DNA from: Oscillospiraceae bacterium
Lineage (GTDB): Bacteria; Bacillota; Clostridia; Oscillospirales; Oscillospiraceae
Direction of reading: 5' to 3'
Assembly (NCBI GenBank): GCA_017538965.1
Contig: JAFYHU010000033.1
Coordinates: 1 to 34,899, forward strand
DNA length: 34,899 nucleotides
Each line of letters begins with the position of its first letter. The stretch's first letter is position 1. Positions 6,483 to 15,805 of the stretch are shown piece by piece. The notes below the pieces were generated by a model. It made no database searches and was not told where the DNA came from. It worked only from the letters and a program-made list of their open reading frames with translations. The position numbers were made by a program, and so were the translations under genes.

Positions 6483-7986
6483 GGTCAAAGGTTCGGTACT
6501 GAATTGCTTCGGCGAGATGCTCGATGCCGATCTCTTCCGCTTTTTCCAGGTCGGCGATCGTCCGTGCCACGCGCAGGATCCGGTCGTGGCTGCGGGCGGA
6601 GAGGCCCATGCTGTCGAAAGCCTCCTTCATCAGTGCCTCCCCTTCCGGGTTCAGACTGCAGAAGCGCCGAAGCAGTCGGCTGTCCATGTGTGCATTGCAC
6701 ATGGTCTCGTCCCGGTCAAAGCGCTTATGCTGGACCTGACGCGCGCGGTTCACCCGTTCGCGGATCTCCGCCGAACTCTCGGAGGTCGTTTTTCTTTTCA
6801 GTTCCTCATATTCCAGCGCCGGAGCTTCCACGATCATATCGATGCGGTCAAGCAGCGGCCCCGATATGCGGTTCTGATATCGTCGGACATCGTTCATACT
6901 GCAGCGGCAGCGTCCGGAAGGATGTCCGTACCAGCCGCATTTGCAGGGATTCATCGCACAGACAAGCATAAATCTGCTTGGGAAGGTCAGACTTCCCGAA
7001 GCCCGGGAAACCGTAACCTGGCCGTCTTCAAGCGGCTGACGCAGTACCTCGAGCACATCGCTGCGAAATTCCGGCAATTCATCCAGAAACAGGACGCCGT
7101 TGTGAGCAAGGCTGATCTCTCCGGGATGCGGATTGGAGCCGCCTCCCGCAAGCCCCGCGGTCGAAATGCTGTGATGCGGGGAGCGAAACGGCCGGCTGCA
7201 GACGATGGGGTTTTTCTTTCCCGTCAGCCCGGCGACCGAATGAATCTCCGTTGTCTGAATGATTTCGTCACGGCTCATATCCGGCAGGATCGTGGGCAGA
7301 CGTTTTGCCATCATGGATTTCCCGGATCCGGGAGGGCCGACAATCAGAATGTTGTGTCCGCCGGCTGCGGCGATCTCCATAGCGCGCCGGACATTTTCCT
7401 GTCCCTTGACGTCGGCAAAGTCCGGCAGGCCCTCGTCGGTCCTGCTGACGGGCGGAACCGATGCCGGTTCCAGAATCCGCTCTCCGCGCAGATGCATCAG
7501 AAGCTGGCGGACGTCCCGGACCGGGTACACCGCGATCTCTTCCGCAAAGGCGGCTTCCGCGGCATTCTCCTCCGGGACATAGAGTTCCCGGATGCCGCAG
7601 CGCATCGCGGCGATGGCCATCGGCAGGGCGCCGGCTACCGGGCGGACTTCGCCGGTCAGCGAGAGTTCCCCGATGAAGGCACTGTCCGCAGACGGCTGTC
7701 GAAGCTCTCCGGTGGCGCTGAGGATGCCGATCAGAATCGGGAGATCGTACACCGTACCGGCTTTCTTCTTGTCCGCCGGCGCAAGATTGACAGTCATACG
7801 GCTCACGGGGAAGTGAAAACCGTTGTTCTTGATTGCCGCGCGCACCCGCTCCCGCGATTCTTTCACCGCCGTATCCGGCAGGCCGACCACGTCAAAGGCC
7901 GGCAGGCCGTTTGTAATATAGATTTCAACGCTGACTTCGTATCCGCCGATGCCGCTGACGCCGAGGCTCTTGATGCAGGAAAACAT
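6469..7986 (-). CDS. yifB: YifB/ComM family Mg-chelatase-like AAA+ ATPase (505 aa)
   Basis: This is a full-length family member. The N-terminal ChlI/Lon-protease-like fold (about 1-170) is followed by the Mg-chelatase AAA core, with Walker A GPPGSGKS (217-224), Walker B VLFLDE (298-303), and the C-terminal lid after the cysteine-rich [12 protein letters not shown] segment. ComM/YifB helicases promote branch migration of recombination intermediates in naturally transformed bacteria; in Clostridia the role is less clear. The start overlaps the aspS stop by one base (TAATG), so it is the last gene of the mgs-like/hisS/aspS operon. Confidence 0.95.
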   Translation of the reverse strand: MFSCIKSLGVSGIGGYEVSVEIYITNGLPAFDVVGLPDTAVKESRERVRAAIKNNGFHFPVSRMTVNLAPADKKKAGTVYDLPILIGILSATGELRQPSADSAFIGELSLTGEVRPVAGALPMAIAAMRCGIRELYVPEENAAEAAFAEEIAVYPVRDVRQLLMHLRGERILEPASVPPVSRTDEGLPDFADVKGQENVRRAMEIAAAGGHNILIVGPPGSGKSMMAKRLPTILPDMSRDEIIQTTEIHSVAGLTGKKNPIVCSRPFRSPHHSISTAGLAGGGSNPHPGEISLAHNGVLFLDELPEFRSDVLEVLRQPLEDGQVTVSRASGSLTFPSRFMLVCAMNPCKCGWYGHPSGRCRCSMNDVRRYQNRISGPLLDRIDMIVEAPALEYEELKRKTTSESSAEIRERVNRARQVQHKRFDRDETMCNAHMDSRLLRRFCSLNPEGEALMKEAFDSMGLSARSHDRILRVARTIADLEKAEEIGIEHLAEAIQYRTFDLMEQ

Positions 7987-9779
7987 TATTCTTCTTCCAG
8001 ACCGACGACCGCGATATGCAGCTCATCGAGCTGCTTCTGTTCTACCGTTGACGGAGCGCCCATCATGACATCCTGTGCGCTCTTGTTCATCGGGAAAGGA
8101 ATGATCTCCCGGATGCTGTCCTCACCGGCCAGCAGCATGACCATGCGGTCGATGCCCGGCGCGATGCCGGCGTGCGGGGGAGCGCCGTAGCAGAAGGCGT
8201 TGTACATGGCCGGGAATTTCTTCTTGACATCCTCTTCCCCGAGGCGAACCATCTCAAAGGCCTTGATCATGATTTCGGGATCGTGGTTCCGGACGGCGCC
8301 GGAGGAAAGCTCCACGCCGTTGCAGACCAGATCATACTGATCGGCGGTAATGCTGAGCGGGTCGATCTCTCCCCTTTCGGCCTTCAGGAGGACATCCAGC
8401 CCGCCGGCGGGCATGGAGAACGGATTGTGACAGAATTCGAGCTCGCCCGACTCTTCTCCGATCTCGTACATCGGGAAGTCAACGATCCAGCAGAATTCAT
8501 AACGTTCCCTGTCCATATGGCCGGGCACCTGGGCGCCGAACATCTTGATGGCCACGCCGGCCGTTTTCCGTGCCTGATCCTGATTCGCACTGGAAGCGGA
8601 CGTTGACAGAACGACAAGGGTGCCGGGTTTCAGGCCGAGGCGGTCGATAAGCGACTGCTTCACCGGGTCGAGGAACTTGGCCACTCCGCCGACAAAAGCG
8701 CCGTTTTCATCCATACGGAACCAGTAGGGTTTGCTGCCGGCCTGCACTTCAATATCCGTAATGATTTTGTCAATCTGCTTGCGCGTCAGGCTGCAGCCGC
8801 TGACCGGAACGGCTTTGACGGCCTTTCCTCCCCGGAAGGGTTCAAATTCGGTCTCGCAGAGAATCTCCGTGACATCCTTTGCGGTCAGGTCGATGCGCAG
8901 ATCGGGTTTGTCGGTGCCGTAGGTTTCAAGAGCGTCGTTATACGCAATCCGCCGGAAGGGCGCGGATGAGGCGATGTTGTACTTCCCGTATTCCGCGAAA
9001 ATCGGCGGCAGCACATCTTCGAGAACCGCAAACACGTCCTCCTGTGTGGCGAAGGACATCTCCATGTCCAGCTGATAGAACTCGCCGGGGCTGCGGTCGC
9101 CGCGGGCATCTTCATCGCGGAAGCAGGGGGCAATCTGGAAATAGCGGTCGAAGCCCGAGGTCATCAGCAGCTGTTTGAACTGCTGCGGCGCCTGCGGAAG
9201 GGCGTAGAACTTGCCGGGATGCTTGCGGGCCGGGACCAGATAGTCCCGCGCGCCTTCCGGAGAAGAGGCGGTCAGAATCGGCGTTGTAATCTCAAGGAAG
9301 CCGTGGTCGGTCATGGCCTTGCGGATGGCCGAAATCACCTGACAGCGCAGAATGATGTTCTGCTTGACCTCCGGATTCCGGAGGTCGAGGTAGCGGTATT
9401 TCAGGCGCTGCGCCTCGTCCGCCTCGCGGCTGCGGTTGATCTCGAACGGCAGCTCCCTGTAAATGCATTTTCCGGTCACGGTAATGGCATCGGGGACAAC
9501 CTCGATCTCCCCCGTCGGCAGATTCGGGTTCTTGCTGGCGCGCTCCCGGACCGTCCCGGCTACGGTAATCGTGGATTCCTTATTGATCGCCTTCACCTGC
9601 TGCAGCAGGTCTTCGCGTTCGATCACAAGCTGGGTTTTCCCGTAAAAGTCACGGACCACGACAAAGGCCAGGCTTCCGCCGACTTCTCGGACATTTTCCA
9701 TCCATCCGGCCAGCTGGACATGCTCGCCGACATTTTCCAAGCGGAGCTCTCCGCAGGTATGCGTACGGGACTGCATCAT
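7986..9779 (-). CDS. aspS: Aspartyl-tRNA synthetase (597 aa)
   Basis: A class II synthetase charging tRNA-Asp. The N-terminal OB fold (about 1-105) binds the anticodon. Motif 2 is visible ([19 protein letters not shown]), and motif 3 is [11 protein letters not shown] near the end; the bacterial GAD insertion domain lies between. Length fits the bacterial type (about 590 aa). GGAGG lies 10 bases before the first ATG. It follows hisS by 23 bases, the usual hisS-aspS pair of Firmicutes. Sequence alone does not tell whether it is discriminating. Confidence 0.97.
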   Translation of the reverse strand: MMQSRTHTCGELRLENVGEHVQLAGWMENVREVGGSLAFVVVRDFYGKTQLVIEREDLLQQVKAINKESTITVAGTVRERASKNPNLPTGEIEVVPDAITVTGKCIYRELPFEINRSREADEAQRLKYRYLDLRNPEVKQNIILRCQVISAIRKAMTDHGFLEITTPILTASSPEGARDYLVPARKHPGKFYALPQAPQQFKQLLMTSGFDRYFQIAPCFRDEDARGDRSPGEFYQLDMEMSFATQEDVFAVLEDVLPPIFAEYGKYNIASSAPFRRIAYNDALETYGTDKPDLRIDLTAKDVTEILCETEFEPFRGGKAVKAVPVSGCSLTRKQIDKIITDIEVQAGSKPYWFRMDENGAFVGGVAKFLDPVKQSLIDRLGLKPGTLVVLSTSASSANQDQARKTAGVAIKMFGAQVPGHMDRERYEFCWIVDFPMYEIGEESGELEFCHNPFSMPAGGLDVLLKAERGEIDPLSITADQYDLVCNGVELSSGAVRNHDPEIMIKAFEMVRLGEEDVKKKFPAMYNAFCYGAPPHAGIAPGIDRMVMLLAGEDSIREIIPFPMNKSAQDVMMGAPSTVEQKQLDELHIAVVGLEEE

Positions 9780-9802
9780 AGTTTTCTTTCCTCCCCTGTC
9801 TC

Positions 9803-11155
9803 TCAGCCGCGGATCGGCGCGGCGCTGTTTTTTATCCGAATTGCCGCGGCAATCTGCGCGGCGGCTTCCCCTACGGGAAGCAGAAGCTGTTCCCCGGTTT
9901 CCATATTCTTCAGGGAAACCATGCCCTTTTCAAGCTCGTCCTCGCCGAGCAGGACCACATAGGGCGTGCGGATCCGGTCGGCGTAGCTCATCTTCGCCTT
10001 GAACTTGCGGTTCTCGGCGTAGATCTGGCAGCGGATCCCCGCATTGCGGAACGCGGTTGCCGCGGAAACAGCAGCGCCCATGTCCTTCGTCATGGGAATC
10101 ACCAGCACGTCGCAGGGCGAGGTCGGCATCTCGTCGGAGAGAAGATGCTGTTCCTGCAGGACATAAAAGAGCCGGGTCATGCCGATGGAGATTCCGACGC
10201 CGGGAAGCTGACGGTCGGTGTAATACTCCGCCAGATTGTCATAGCGTCCGCCGGAGCAGACCGATCCGATCTCGGGGTAATCCCTCAGTTCGGTCTCATA
10301 GACGGTCCCGGTGTAATAGTCCAGCCCGCGGGCAATCCGCAGATCAATGGCGAAGTTCTCCTCCGGCACGCCGAAGGCAGCCAGATGCCGGGTCACCGTA
10401 CGCAGCTCGTCCAGGCCCTGATCGAAGGTCTCGTCCATGCCGCGGAAGCTCTCAAGCCGTTCGATAATCTCCTCGTTGCTGCCGCTGATGGCCATAAAGT
10501 CCAGCACGTTCTCTGCCTTATAGGGGCGCATGGCGAGTTCGTCGATCAGCATCTGCTTGACCTTGACTTCGCCGATCTTGTCCATCTTGTCGACAATGCG
10601 CATGATGTCCCCGGCTTTTTCAGACATGCCGTTCATCGCGTAGAAGCCGTTCAGAAGCTTGCGGTTGTTGACCTTGATCCGAAAACGCCGCAGACCCAGA
10701 CGCGTAAAGGCGGTATAGATGATGGCCGGAATCTCGGCTTCGTTGATGATGTCCAGACTGCCGTCGCCGATCACGTCGATATCGGCCTGGTAAAACTCCC
10801 GGAAACGCCCGCGCTGCGCCCGTTCGCCCCGGTAGACCTTGCCGATCTGGTAACGGCGGAACGGAAAGGAAAGGTCGGCATAATGCGCGGCCACATATTT
10901 GGCGAGAGGAACGGTCAGGTCAAAGCGCAGGGCGAGATCGCTGTCGCCCTTCTGGAAGCGGTAGATCTGTTTCTCCGTCTCTCCCCCGCCTTTGGCCAGC
11001 AGCACGTCGGCCGCCTCGATAATCGGCGTATCCAGCGGATAGAAGGCGAAGAGCGAATAGGTATCGCGCAGGATCTGCATCATCCGCTCCATCTTCACCT
11101 GATCCTCCGGCAGCAGTTCCATAAAGCCGGAAAGCGTTCTGGGTTTTACTTTCAT
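9803..11155 (-). CDS. hisS: Histidyl-tRNA synthetase (450 aa)
   Basis: A class II synthetase charging tRNA-His. Motif 1 region, motif 2 (YQIGKVYRGERAQRGRFREF), the histidine-A motif ARGLDYYTGTVYE and SGGRYDNL are all present, followed by the C-terminal anticodon domain. The ATG at 11155 is preferred; an in-frame TTG two codons upstream (11161) is also possible. No T-box leader is visible upstream, only the palindrome at 11177-11211. Confidence 0.96.
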   Translation of the reverse strand: MKVKPRTLSGFMELLPEDQVKMERMMQILRDTYSLFAFYPLDTPIIEAADVLLAKGGGETEKQIYRFQKGDSDLALRFDLTVPLAKYVAAHYADLSFPFRRYQIGKVYRGERAQRGRFREFYQADIDVIGDGSLDIINEAEIPAIIYTAFTRLGLRRFRIKVNNRKLLNGFYAMNGMSEKAGDIMRIVDKMDKIGEVKVKQMLIDELAMRPYKAENVLDFMAISGSNEEIIERLESFRGMDETFDQGLDELRTVTRHLAAFGVPEENFAIDLRIARGLDYYTGTVYETELRDYPEIGSVCSGGRYDNLAEYYTDRQLPGVGISIGMTRLFYVLQEQHLLSDEMPTSPCDVLVIPMTKDMGAAVSAATAFRNAGIRCQIYAENRKFKAKMSYADRIRTPYVVLLGEDELEKGMVSLKNMETGEQLLLPVGEAAAQIAAAIRIKNSAAPIRG

Positions 11156-11176
11156 GATCAAACTCTCACTTTCATT

Positions 11177-11211
11177 ATGGATTCCCCCCGCCTCCGGCGG
11201 GGGGAATCCAT
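11177..11211. repeat. Perfect 16-bp inverted repeat between the MGS-like gene and hisS
   Basis: ATGGATTCCCCCCGCC (11177-11192) and its exact complement (11196-11211) are separated by TCC. On the minus strand no T-run follows, so it is not a standard terminator for the MGS-like gene. It begins 12 bases after that gene's stop and ends 21 bases before the hisS ATG. It may be a processing or stability hairpin, or a palindromic mobile repeat. Confidence 0.8.
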
Positions 11212-11222
11212 CTGGTTTTTGC

Positions 11223-11627
11223 TTATCGTTTTTTCGGGTTGACGATGTTTCGCCAATCCAGATCGCCGCGCCGCAGGCCCTGTACCAGAACCTCGGCCGT
11301 CGCCGCGTTGGTGGCGAAGGGAATCTGATACTGGTCGCACAGGCGTTCGACCTTGTTGATGTCCTCGAAGCCCTTCGGGTTGGAAGGATCGCAGAAGAAG
11401 AGGACCAGGTCGATTTCGTTATAGGAGATGCGGGAGCCGATCTGCTGGGCTCCGCCCTGATCGGCGTGCAGGTAAAGGGTGATCGGCAGGCCGGTTGCTT
11501 CGGAGACCAGTTTGCCTGTCACATGGGTCGCGCAGAGATTATGCTCAGCGAGGATGCCGCAGTAAGCAATGCAGAACTGAACCATCAGTTCTTTTTTTCT
11601 GTCATGCGCCATTAAGGCAATGTTCAT
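11223..11627 (-). CDS. mgsA: Methylglyoxal synthase-like protein with altered catalytic site (134 aa)
   Basis: Length, the N-terminal IALMAHDRKK, the TG-x6-TGL stretch and the C-terminal IPFATNAATAE assign it to the MgsA/MGS-like fold, which in true MgsA turns dihydroxyacetone phosphate into methylglyoxal. The phosphate/catalytic loop that is normally GPxGGDQQ reads ADQGGAQQ (about 55-62), so the catalytic Asp (Asp71 in E. coli) is Ala60. The PHxxD segment is KGFED, so the catalytic His (His98) is missing; His8 is kept. Its position after mreC-mreD-PBP2 is that of mgsA in Clostridia. It may have lost synthase activity and become a binding or regulatory domain. GGAGG is 7 bases before the ATG, and it has its own promoter. 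Confidence 0.85.
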   Translation of the reverse strand: MNIALMAHDRKKELMVQFCIAYCGILAEHNLCATHVTGKLVSEATGLPITLYLHADQGGAQQIGSRISYNEIDLVLFFCDPSNPKGFEDINKVERLCDQYQIPFATNAATAEVLVQGLRRGDLDWRNIVNPKKR

Positions 11628-11678
11628 GGATGCTCCTCCAATTCAGCGTTTCTTTCTCCGCTCCTTTTTTGACAATTT

Positions 11679-11707
11679 ATTATACCCGTATTTTCAGAAT
11701 AGTTCAA
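11679..11707 (-). promoter_or_regulatory. Promoter of the MGS-like/hisS/aspS/yifB operon
   Basis: On the minus strand: TTGAAC (11707-11702), 17 bp, TATAAT (11684-11679). This is a near-consensus sigma-A promoter in the 110-bp gap after PBP2, so the downstream tRNA synthetase genes need not depend on the mre promoter. Confidence 0.87.
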
Positions 11708-11737
11708 GGGAAAATCCGCCTGAAAACCATACTTTTT

Positions 11738-13858
11738 TCATCGCAGAAGCCGCATTTCATCCTCGGAAGAATCGGAATAACTGCAGATGTTGATGTAGGC
11801 ATCCATGATTCTGCGGGCAATACGCTGGACATTTGCACCGGATCCTCCGCGCTCGACCACGACGGCGATCGCAACGTCGGGATCGGTATAGGGGCCGTAG
11901 ACCAGGAAAATACCGTCGTTGGTAATCTTTTCGCCCTTCTGTGCGGTTCCCGTCTTGCCGGCGCAGATCCACGGACAGGCCGTCCAGACTTCGGCGTTCT
12001 GCTCGTTGATCCAGTCGTTCAGCACCATGTACATGCCTTCGTGGATGGCGACCCAGTTGTATTCGGCAGAACGGATGGTGTTCAGGACCTCGGGCTCGCG
12101 CTCGTAGATCTTCTTGCTGTAATCATAATTGCGGACGGTTTTCAGAATGGATGCGGAATAGCGATGGCCGGAGTTGGCGACCGTCGCGCAGTATTGCGCA
12201 AGCTGCAGCGGCGAGAAGATGCTGTCCGACTGGCCGATGGCGGCCTGCATCGTATCACCGATACGCCACACGGTTCCGGTATAGTCCGAATGGTTTTCTT
12301 CGTTGGACATGTTGCCTTTGGTCTCTACCAGTTCGATGCCGGTGCTGACGCCCAAGCCGTAGGCATGGGCATATTCGCCCATCTTGTCGATGCCGAGGTC
12401 GTGGCCGACGGAATAGAAAAAGTAATTGCAGGAGTCGCGCAGCGCCGTCGTAACGTTCTCCTCCGGATGCGTGTAATGCTCGCCCTTGACGCTGTTCCAG
12501 ATCCAGCATTCCGGCGCGTAGCCTTCGGCCGCGTACTTGGTAAAAACACCTTCGCACTTGATCTTGTATTCGGTGTTGATCTGCCCTTCCGTCAGCACCG
12601 CCGTTGCGACACAGGGCTTGAAGGTCGAGCCTGGGGCATAGGCGCCCATCAGGGCCCGGTTGAACAGCGGCGCGTTCGGGGTTTCCATCAGTTCCTGATA
12701 CTTCTCGATGATCGTGGAGACGTCGTAGGTCGGCCAGCTTGCCAACGCCAGCGGCTCGCCGGTATCCACCTTAACTACCACGGCAGCCGCGCCGGTGATC
12801 TCGTCCTTCATCTCGGGATCGTATTCGTTGCGTTCCATGGCCTCGATCCGCGCCTGATCGCGGTTCAGGATCATGGTGTTGACCGAGTTGTTCAGAATGC
12901 GTTCGGTCTGCTCCTGCAGCACCTTGTCGATGGTCAGATAGATATGGTCGCCCGGGACCGGTTCCGTTTCATAGACGGAGGCCAGAATGGTCCCGGCGTT
13001 GTTCTGCGTCTCGATCACCTTGCCGTCCTTGCCGTGCAGGTATTCCTCAAAGGCGTATTCCACGCCGTCCTTGCCGACCATGGCGTCGTTGGCATAGTTC
13101 AGCAGCGAATAGCGCTCATATTCCTCCTGGGTCATCAGGCCCGTATAGCCGAGGATATGCGCGGCGTATTCGGTCTCATAGTTGCGCAGATAGGCGCGCT
13201 GCACTTCGATGCCGACCAGCTTGTTCTCCAGAATGGAGGCGATCAGCGGCATGCTGGCGTCTTCGACAAACAGATAGTCCGCCGTGTTGACGGCATAGCG
13301 CACGTTGATGGAATAGCGCACGCCGGCGATGATGCGCATCTCTTCGCTGGAATATCGGTTGTCAATGCCGTAGCGGGTGCGCATGAAGCTCAGCAGTTCG
13401 ACGGCACTCGGGTTCTCCGGCAGGCCGTCCGGCTTCTGCCGCACAAAATAGGCGTTCAACATGGTGCGCTGGATGGCCGTCATGTTCTCGTCGTAGGTGA
13501 AGGGCGGCGTCCGGCTGATCGGCAGGTCGTCGGTATAATGGTCGCCGTAGCCTTCGACCATCCTGACCAGCTCCAGAATCACGGCATTCGGGTCTTCGTT
13601 GGCAAAAAGCTTGACGTTGTCGATCTTGAGGTTGTAGCATTCCTTGTTGCTGACCAGAACGCGCCCGTAGCGGTCGAGAATATTGCCGCGCGCGGCCGTA
13701 ATGGTGCGCTCGGTGTTGGTTACCTCATCGCTCAGGTGATAGTATTTTTCACCTTCGATGATCTGAAGGCGGTAAAGGAAGGTCAGATAGAGCGCCAGAA
13801 TGATGATGACCAGCGCGATCATCGCGGCGACTCTTCCCGGTTTAACAAGACTATTCAC
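11738..13858 (-). CDS. mrdA: Class B penicillin-binding protein 2 (706 aa)
   Basis: A transpeptidase of the elongation (Rod) complex that cross-links peptidoglycan outside the membrane. There is one N-terminal transmembrane helix (about 10-30), then the PBP dimer/pedestal domain. The transpeptidase domain shows S411-TFK, S476-CN and K635-TGT, all intact. It starts at GTG 13858, with AAAGGAG six bases upstream. It follows mreD by 11 bases. A long insertion in the pedestal (about 100-200) is typical of Clostridial PBP2. Confidence 0.95.
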   Translation of the reverse strand: MNSLVKPGRVAAMIALVIIILALYLTFLYRLQIIEGEKYYHLSDEVTNTERTITAARGNILDRYGRVLVSNKECYNLKIDNVKLFANEDPNAVILELVRMVEGYGDHYTDDLPISRTPPFTYDENMTAIQRTMLNAYFVRQKPDGLPENPSAVELLSFMRTRYGIDNRYSSEEMRIIAGVRYSINVRYAVNTADYLFVEDASMPLIASILENKLVGIEVQRAYLRNYETEYAAHILGYTGLMTQEEYERYSLLNYANDAMVGKDGVEYAFEEYLHGKDGKVIETQNNAGTILASVYETEPVPGDHIYLTIDKVLQEQTERILNNSVNTMILNRDQARIEAMERNEYDPEMKDEITGAAAVVVKVDTGEPLALASWPTYDVSTIIEKYQELMETPNAPLFNRALMGAYAPGSTFKPCVATAVLTEGQINTEYKIKCEGVFTKYAAEGYAPECWIWNSVKGEHYTHPEENVTTALRDSCNYFFYSVGHDLGIDKMGEYAHAYGLGVSTGIELVETKGNMSNEENHSDYTGTVWRIGDTMQAAIGQSDSIFSPLQLAQYCATVANSGHRYSASILKTVRNYDYSKKIYEREPEVLNTIRSAEYNWVAIHEGMYMVLNDWINEQNAEVWTACPWICAGKTGTAQKGEKITNDGIFLVYGPYTDPDVAIAVVVERGGSGANVQRIARRIMDAYINICSYSDSSEDEMRLLR

Positions 13859-13869
13859 GCGATGCTCCT

Positions 13870-14385
13870 TTACTCAAATCTGCTCATGCGAGAGGGCGGG
13901 AAATAGACCAGCGCGGCAAACGGCAGCGACCAGAGCGTCTGCAGAAGGCCGGTGGTGATCATGACGGGCGAAAAGCTGTCCGAGGCGGAGGTTTTCAGAA
14001 TCTGGGCCGCTGCCGTAATCAGAAGACCGGCTGTCGCCGCGCCCATATAGGCAAAAAAGCGGCGGTTGATAAAGTAATTGGAGATAAACGCGGCCGCAAA
14101 GCTCAAAGCCGGGAAAAGCAGCGTAAAGAACACCGTGTTCTCAGGAAAGGCCATGTCGGCAAAGATGCCCATGATCATGCTGAAAACCGGGCCCCAGGTT
14201 GCTCCCTCGAACATGCCCATGGCCACGGCCACGGCCGGCAGCACCAGCGGGCAGACACCGAGAATACGGATCTGGGTAAACAGAATGTTCTGCAGGATCA
14301 GCACAACGATCAGATAGACCGCATATCTGCCGACCTTGCCGAAATTGATTTTTTCAAGAAAATCTTTCGGGATGACGGTTTTCAA
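13870..14385 (-). CDS. mreD: Rod shape-determining protein MreD (171 aa)
   Basis: A small polytopic membrane protein with about five or six helices, whose place between mreC (3-base gap) and PBP2 and whose length match MreD. MreD belongs to the Rod complex with MreC, RodA and PBP2. Sequence conservation in this family is weak, so the call rests partly on gene order. Confidence 0.87.
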   Translation of the reverse strand: MKTVIPKDFLEKINFGKVGRYAVYLIVVLILQNILFTQIRILGVCPLVLPAVAVAMGMFEGATWGPVFSMIMGIFADMAFPENTVFFTLLFPALSFAAAFISNYFINRRFFAYMGAATAGLLITAAAQILKTSASDSFSPVMITTGLLQTLWSLPFAALVYFPPSRMSRFE

Positions 14386-14388
14386 GTC

Positions 14389-15231
14389 TTACTCCACCAC
14401 GTCAAAATCTTTGATGATAAACACCTGCACCAGCGAATCGAGGTTCGCCTGCGGCTGGACGAGGCCGTATTCAATCTGTCCGCCGGCCTCCGTCTGGACG
14501 TTGGTCACCGTACCGATGACCAGGCCTGCCGGAAAGGCACCGCCGGAACCCGAGGTCAGAATCTCGTCCCCGACGAAGATCTGGGCGCCGTCGGCCAGGA
14601 AGGTCAGCTTGGCCAGCTTCTGCTTCATCAGCGAATACTCACCCACGACCATGCCGGAGCTGCCGGTGGTCACGACCGTGCCGCCGACGCTCATGTCGAC
14701 GTCGATCAGCGTGCTCACCGTGGCCCAGGTTTCGCCGAGTTCGGTCACCTGACCGACCAGAGCGCCGTATTCGGTGATGACGGGGTCGCCGTATTCGATG
14801 CCGCTGCGCGCGCCCTTGCTGATCGTAAAGGAGGAGGACCAGTTGGAAGAAGACCACAGAACCACCTTGCTGGATTCCAGCACATAGTCGGAATGTTTGT
14901 CGCGCAGGTTCAGCAGTTCGCGCAGGCGGACATTCTCCTCCGAAGCCTCAATGCCGTCGCGCGCCGACTGCTGGGCATCGGCCAGCTGAGAGCGGAGCGA
15001 TTCGTTCTCGGCCATCAGCGAGTCATAATCATAGAGATATCCGTAAATCGTATCGAACCAGTTTGCCGCCGAGCTGAGCACCTTCTGCAGCGGCGCGGAA
15101 AATGCTCCGCGCGCGTTCTGAATGAAGCCGATCCGGTTGCCTCTCGCAGCCGCGGAAAGGCCGATGATCAGAACCGCGGCGCCAAGAATGAGAGCGACAC
15201 GAATCCCGTTTTTTCTGAGATAATCCTTCAA
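14389..15231 (-). CDS. mreC: Rod shape-determining protein MreC (280 aa)
   Basis: A cytoplasmic tail and one transmembrane helix (about 10-28) are followed by a coiled coil (YLYDYDSLMAENESLRSQL) and the beta-rich MreC domain with SGSGGAFPAGLVIGTV. The TTG at 15231 is chosen because AAAGGAG precedes it by 10 bases and it overlaps the maf stop as TTGA, the usual coupling overlap; a GTG at 15276 would lie deep inside maf. MreC scaffolds PBP2 in lateral wall synthesis. No mreB lies next to it, unlike the common mreBCD order. Confidence 0.92.
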   Translation of the reverse strand: MKDYLRKNGIRVALILGAAVLIIGLSAAARGNRIGFIQNARGAFSAPLQKVLSSAANWFDTIYGYLYDYDSLMAENESLRSQLADAQQSARDGIEASEENVRLRELLNLRDKHSDYVLESSKVVLWSSSNWSSSFTISKGARSGIEYGDPVITEYGALVGQVTELGETWATVSTLIDVDMSVGGTVVTTGSSGMVVGEYSLMKQKLAKLTFLADGAQIFVGDEILTSGSGGAFPAGLVIGTVTNVQTEAGGQIEYGLVQPQANLDSLVQVFIIKDFDVVE

Positions 15232-15803
15232 AGAAGCGATACTCCTTTCGCTGCGAGCATCCTGCCCAGCCTGCACAGCGGCAGACCGACCACGTTAAAA
15301 TAATCCCCTTCGATGGCGCGCACAAACAGCGCCGCCTTTCCCTGAATGCCGTAGGCCCCCGCCTTGTCCATCGGTTCGCGGGTTTCGATATAGCGGCGGA
15401 TCTCCCCGTCGGAAAGCTCGCGGAAGAACACGCGGGTCTTCTCCGCACCGCATGCGGGACCGTCCCTGTCCAGCAGACAGATGCCGGTATAGACTTCATG
15501 ACCGCGCCCGGAAAGCAGGCGCAGCATCCGGAACGCATCTTCTTCGTCCCGGGGCTTTCCGAGGACTTCCCCATCGCAGCAGACGATCGTATCCGCCGCG
15601 ATCACGAGAGCATCCGGGCCGACACGGCCGAACACCTCTTCGGCTTTTCTCCCGGACAGCGCCGTGACGATCGCTTCCGGATCGTCGGTATCCGGCGCCT
15701 GTTCTCCGCCCTTTGCCGGGCAGACGGAAAAGGGCCCGATCTCCAGCGTCTCCAGCAGGTCTCTGCGGCGCGGGGACGCGGAAGCCAGAACAATCCTTCT
15801 CAT
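15228..15803 (-). CDS. maf: Maf family nucleotide pyrophosphatase (191 aa)
   Basis: The start at 15803 gives the family N-terminus RRIVLASASPRRRDLL, and GGGGAG lies about six bases upstream. Conserved signatures are IAADTIV near 70, GKPRDEEDAFRMLRLLSG, and the C-terminal GKAALFVRAIEGDYFNVVGLP. Maf proteins hydrolyse dTTP/UTP or modified nucleotides to monophosphates and are linked to division arrest. It starts two bases after the U32 gene and overlaps mreC by four. Confidence 0.94.
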   Translation of the reverse strand: MRRIVLASASPRRRDLLETLEIGPFSVCPAKGGEQAPDTDDPEAIVTALSGRKAEEVFGRVGPDALVIAADTIVCCDGEVLGKPRDEEDAFRMLRLLSGRGHEVYTGICLLDRDGPACGAEKTRVFFRELSDGEIRRYIETREPMDKAGAYGIQGKAALFVRAIEGDYFNVVGLPLCRLGRMLAAKGVSLL

Positions 15804-15805
15804 GC

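Noticed and set aside
6310-8190. Long plus-strand open frames opposite yifB, aspS, hisS, PBP2 and U32
   Set aside because: They are antisense shadows of high-GC genes with clear family matches on the minus strand.
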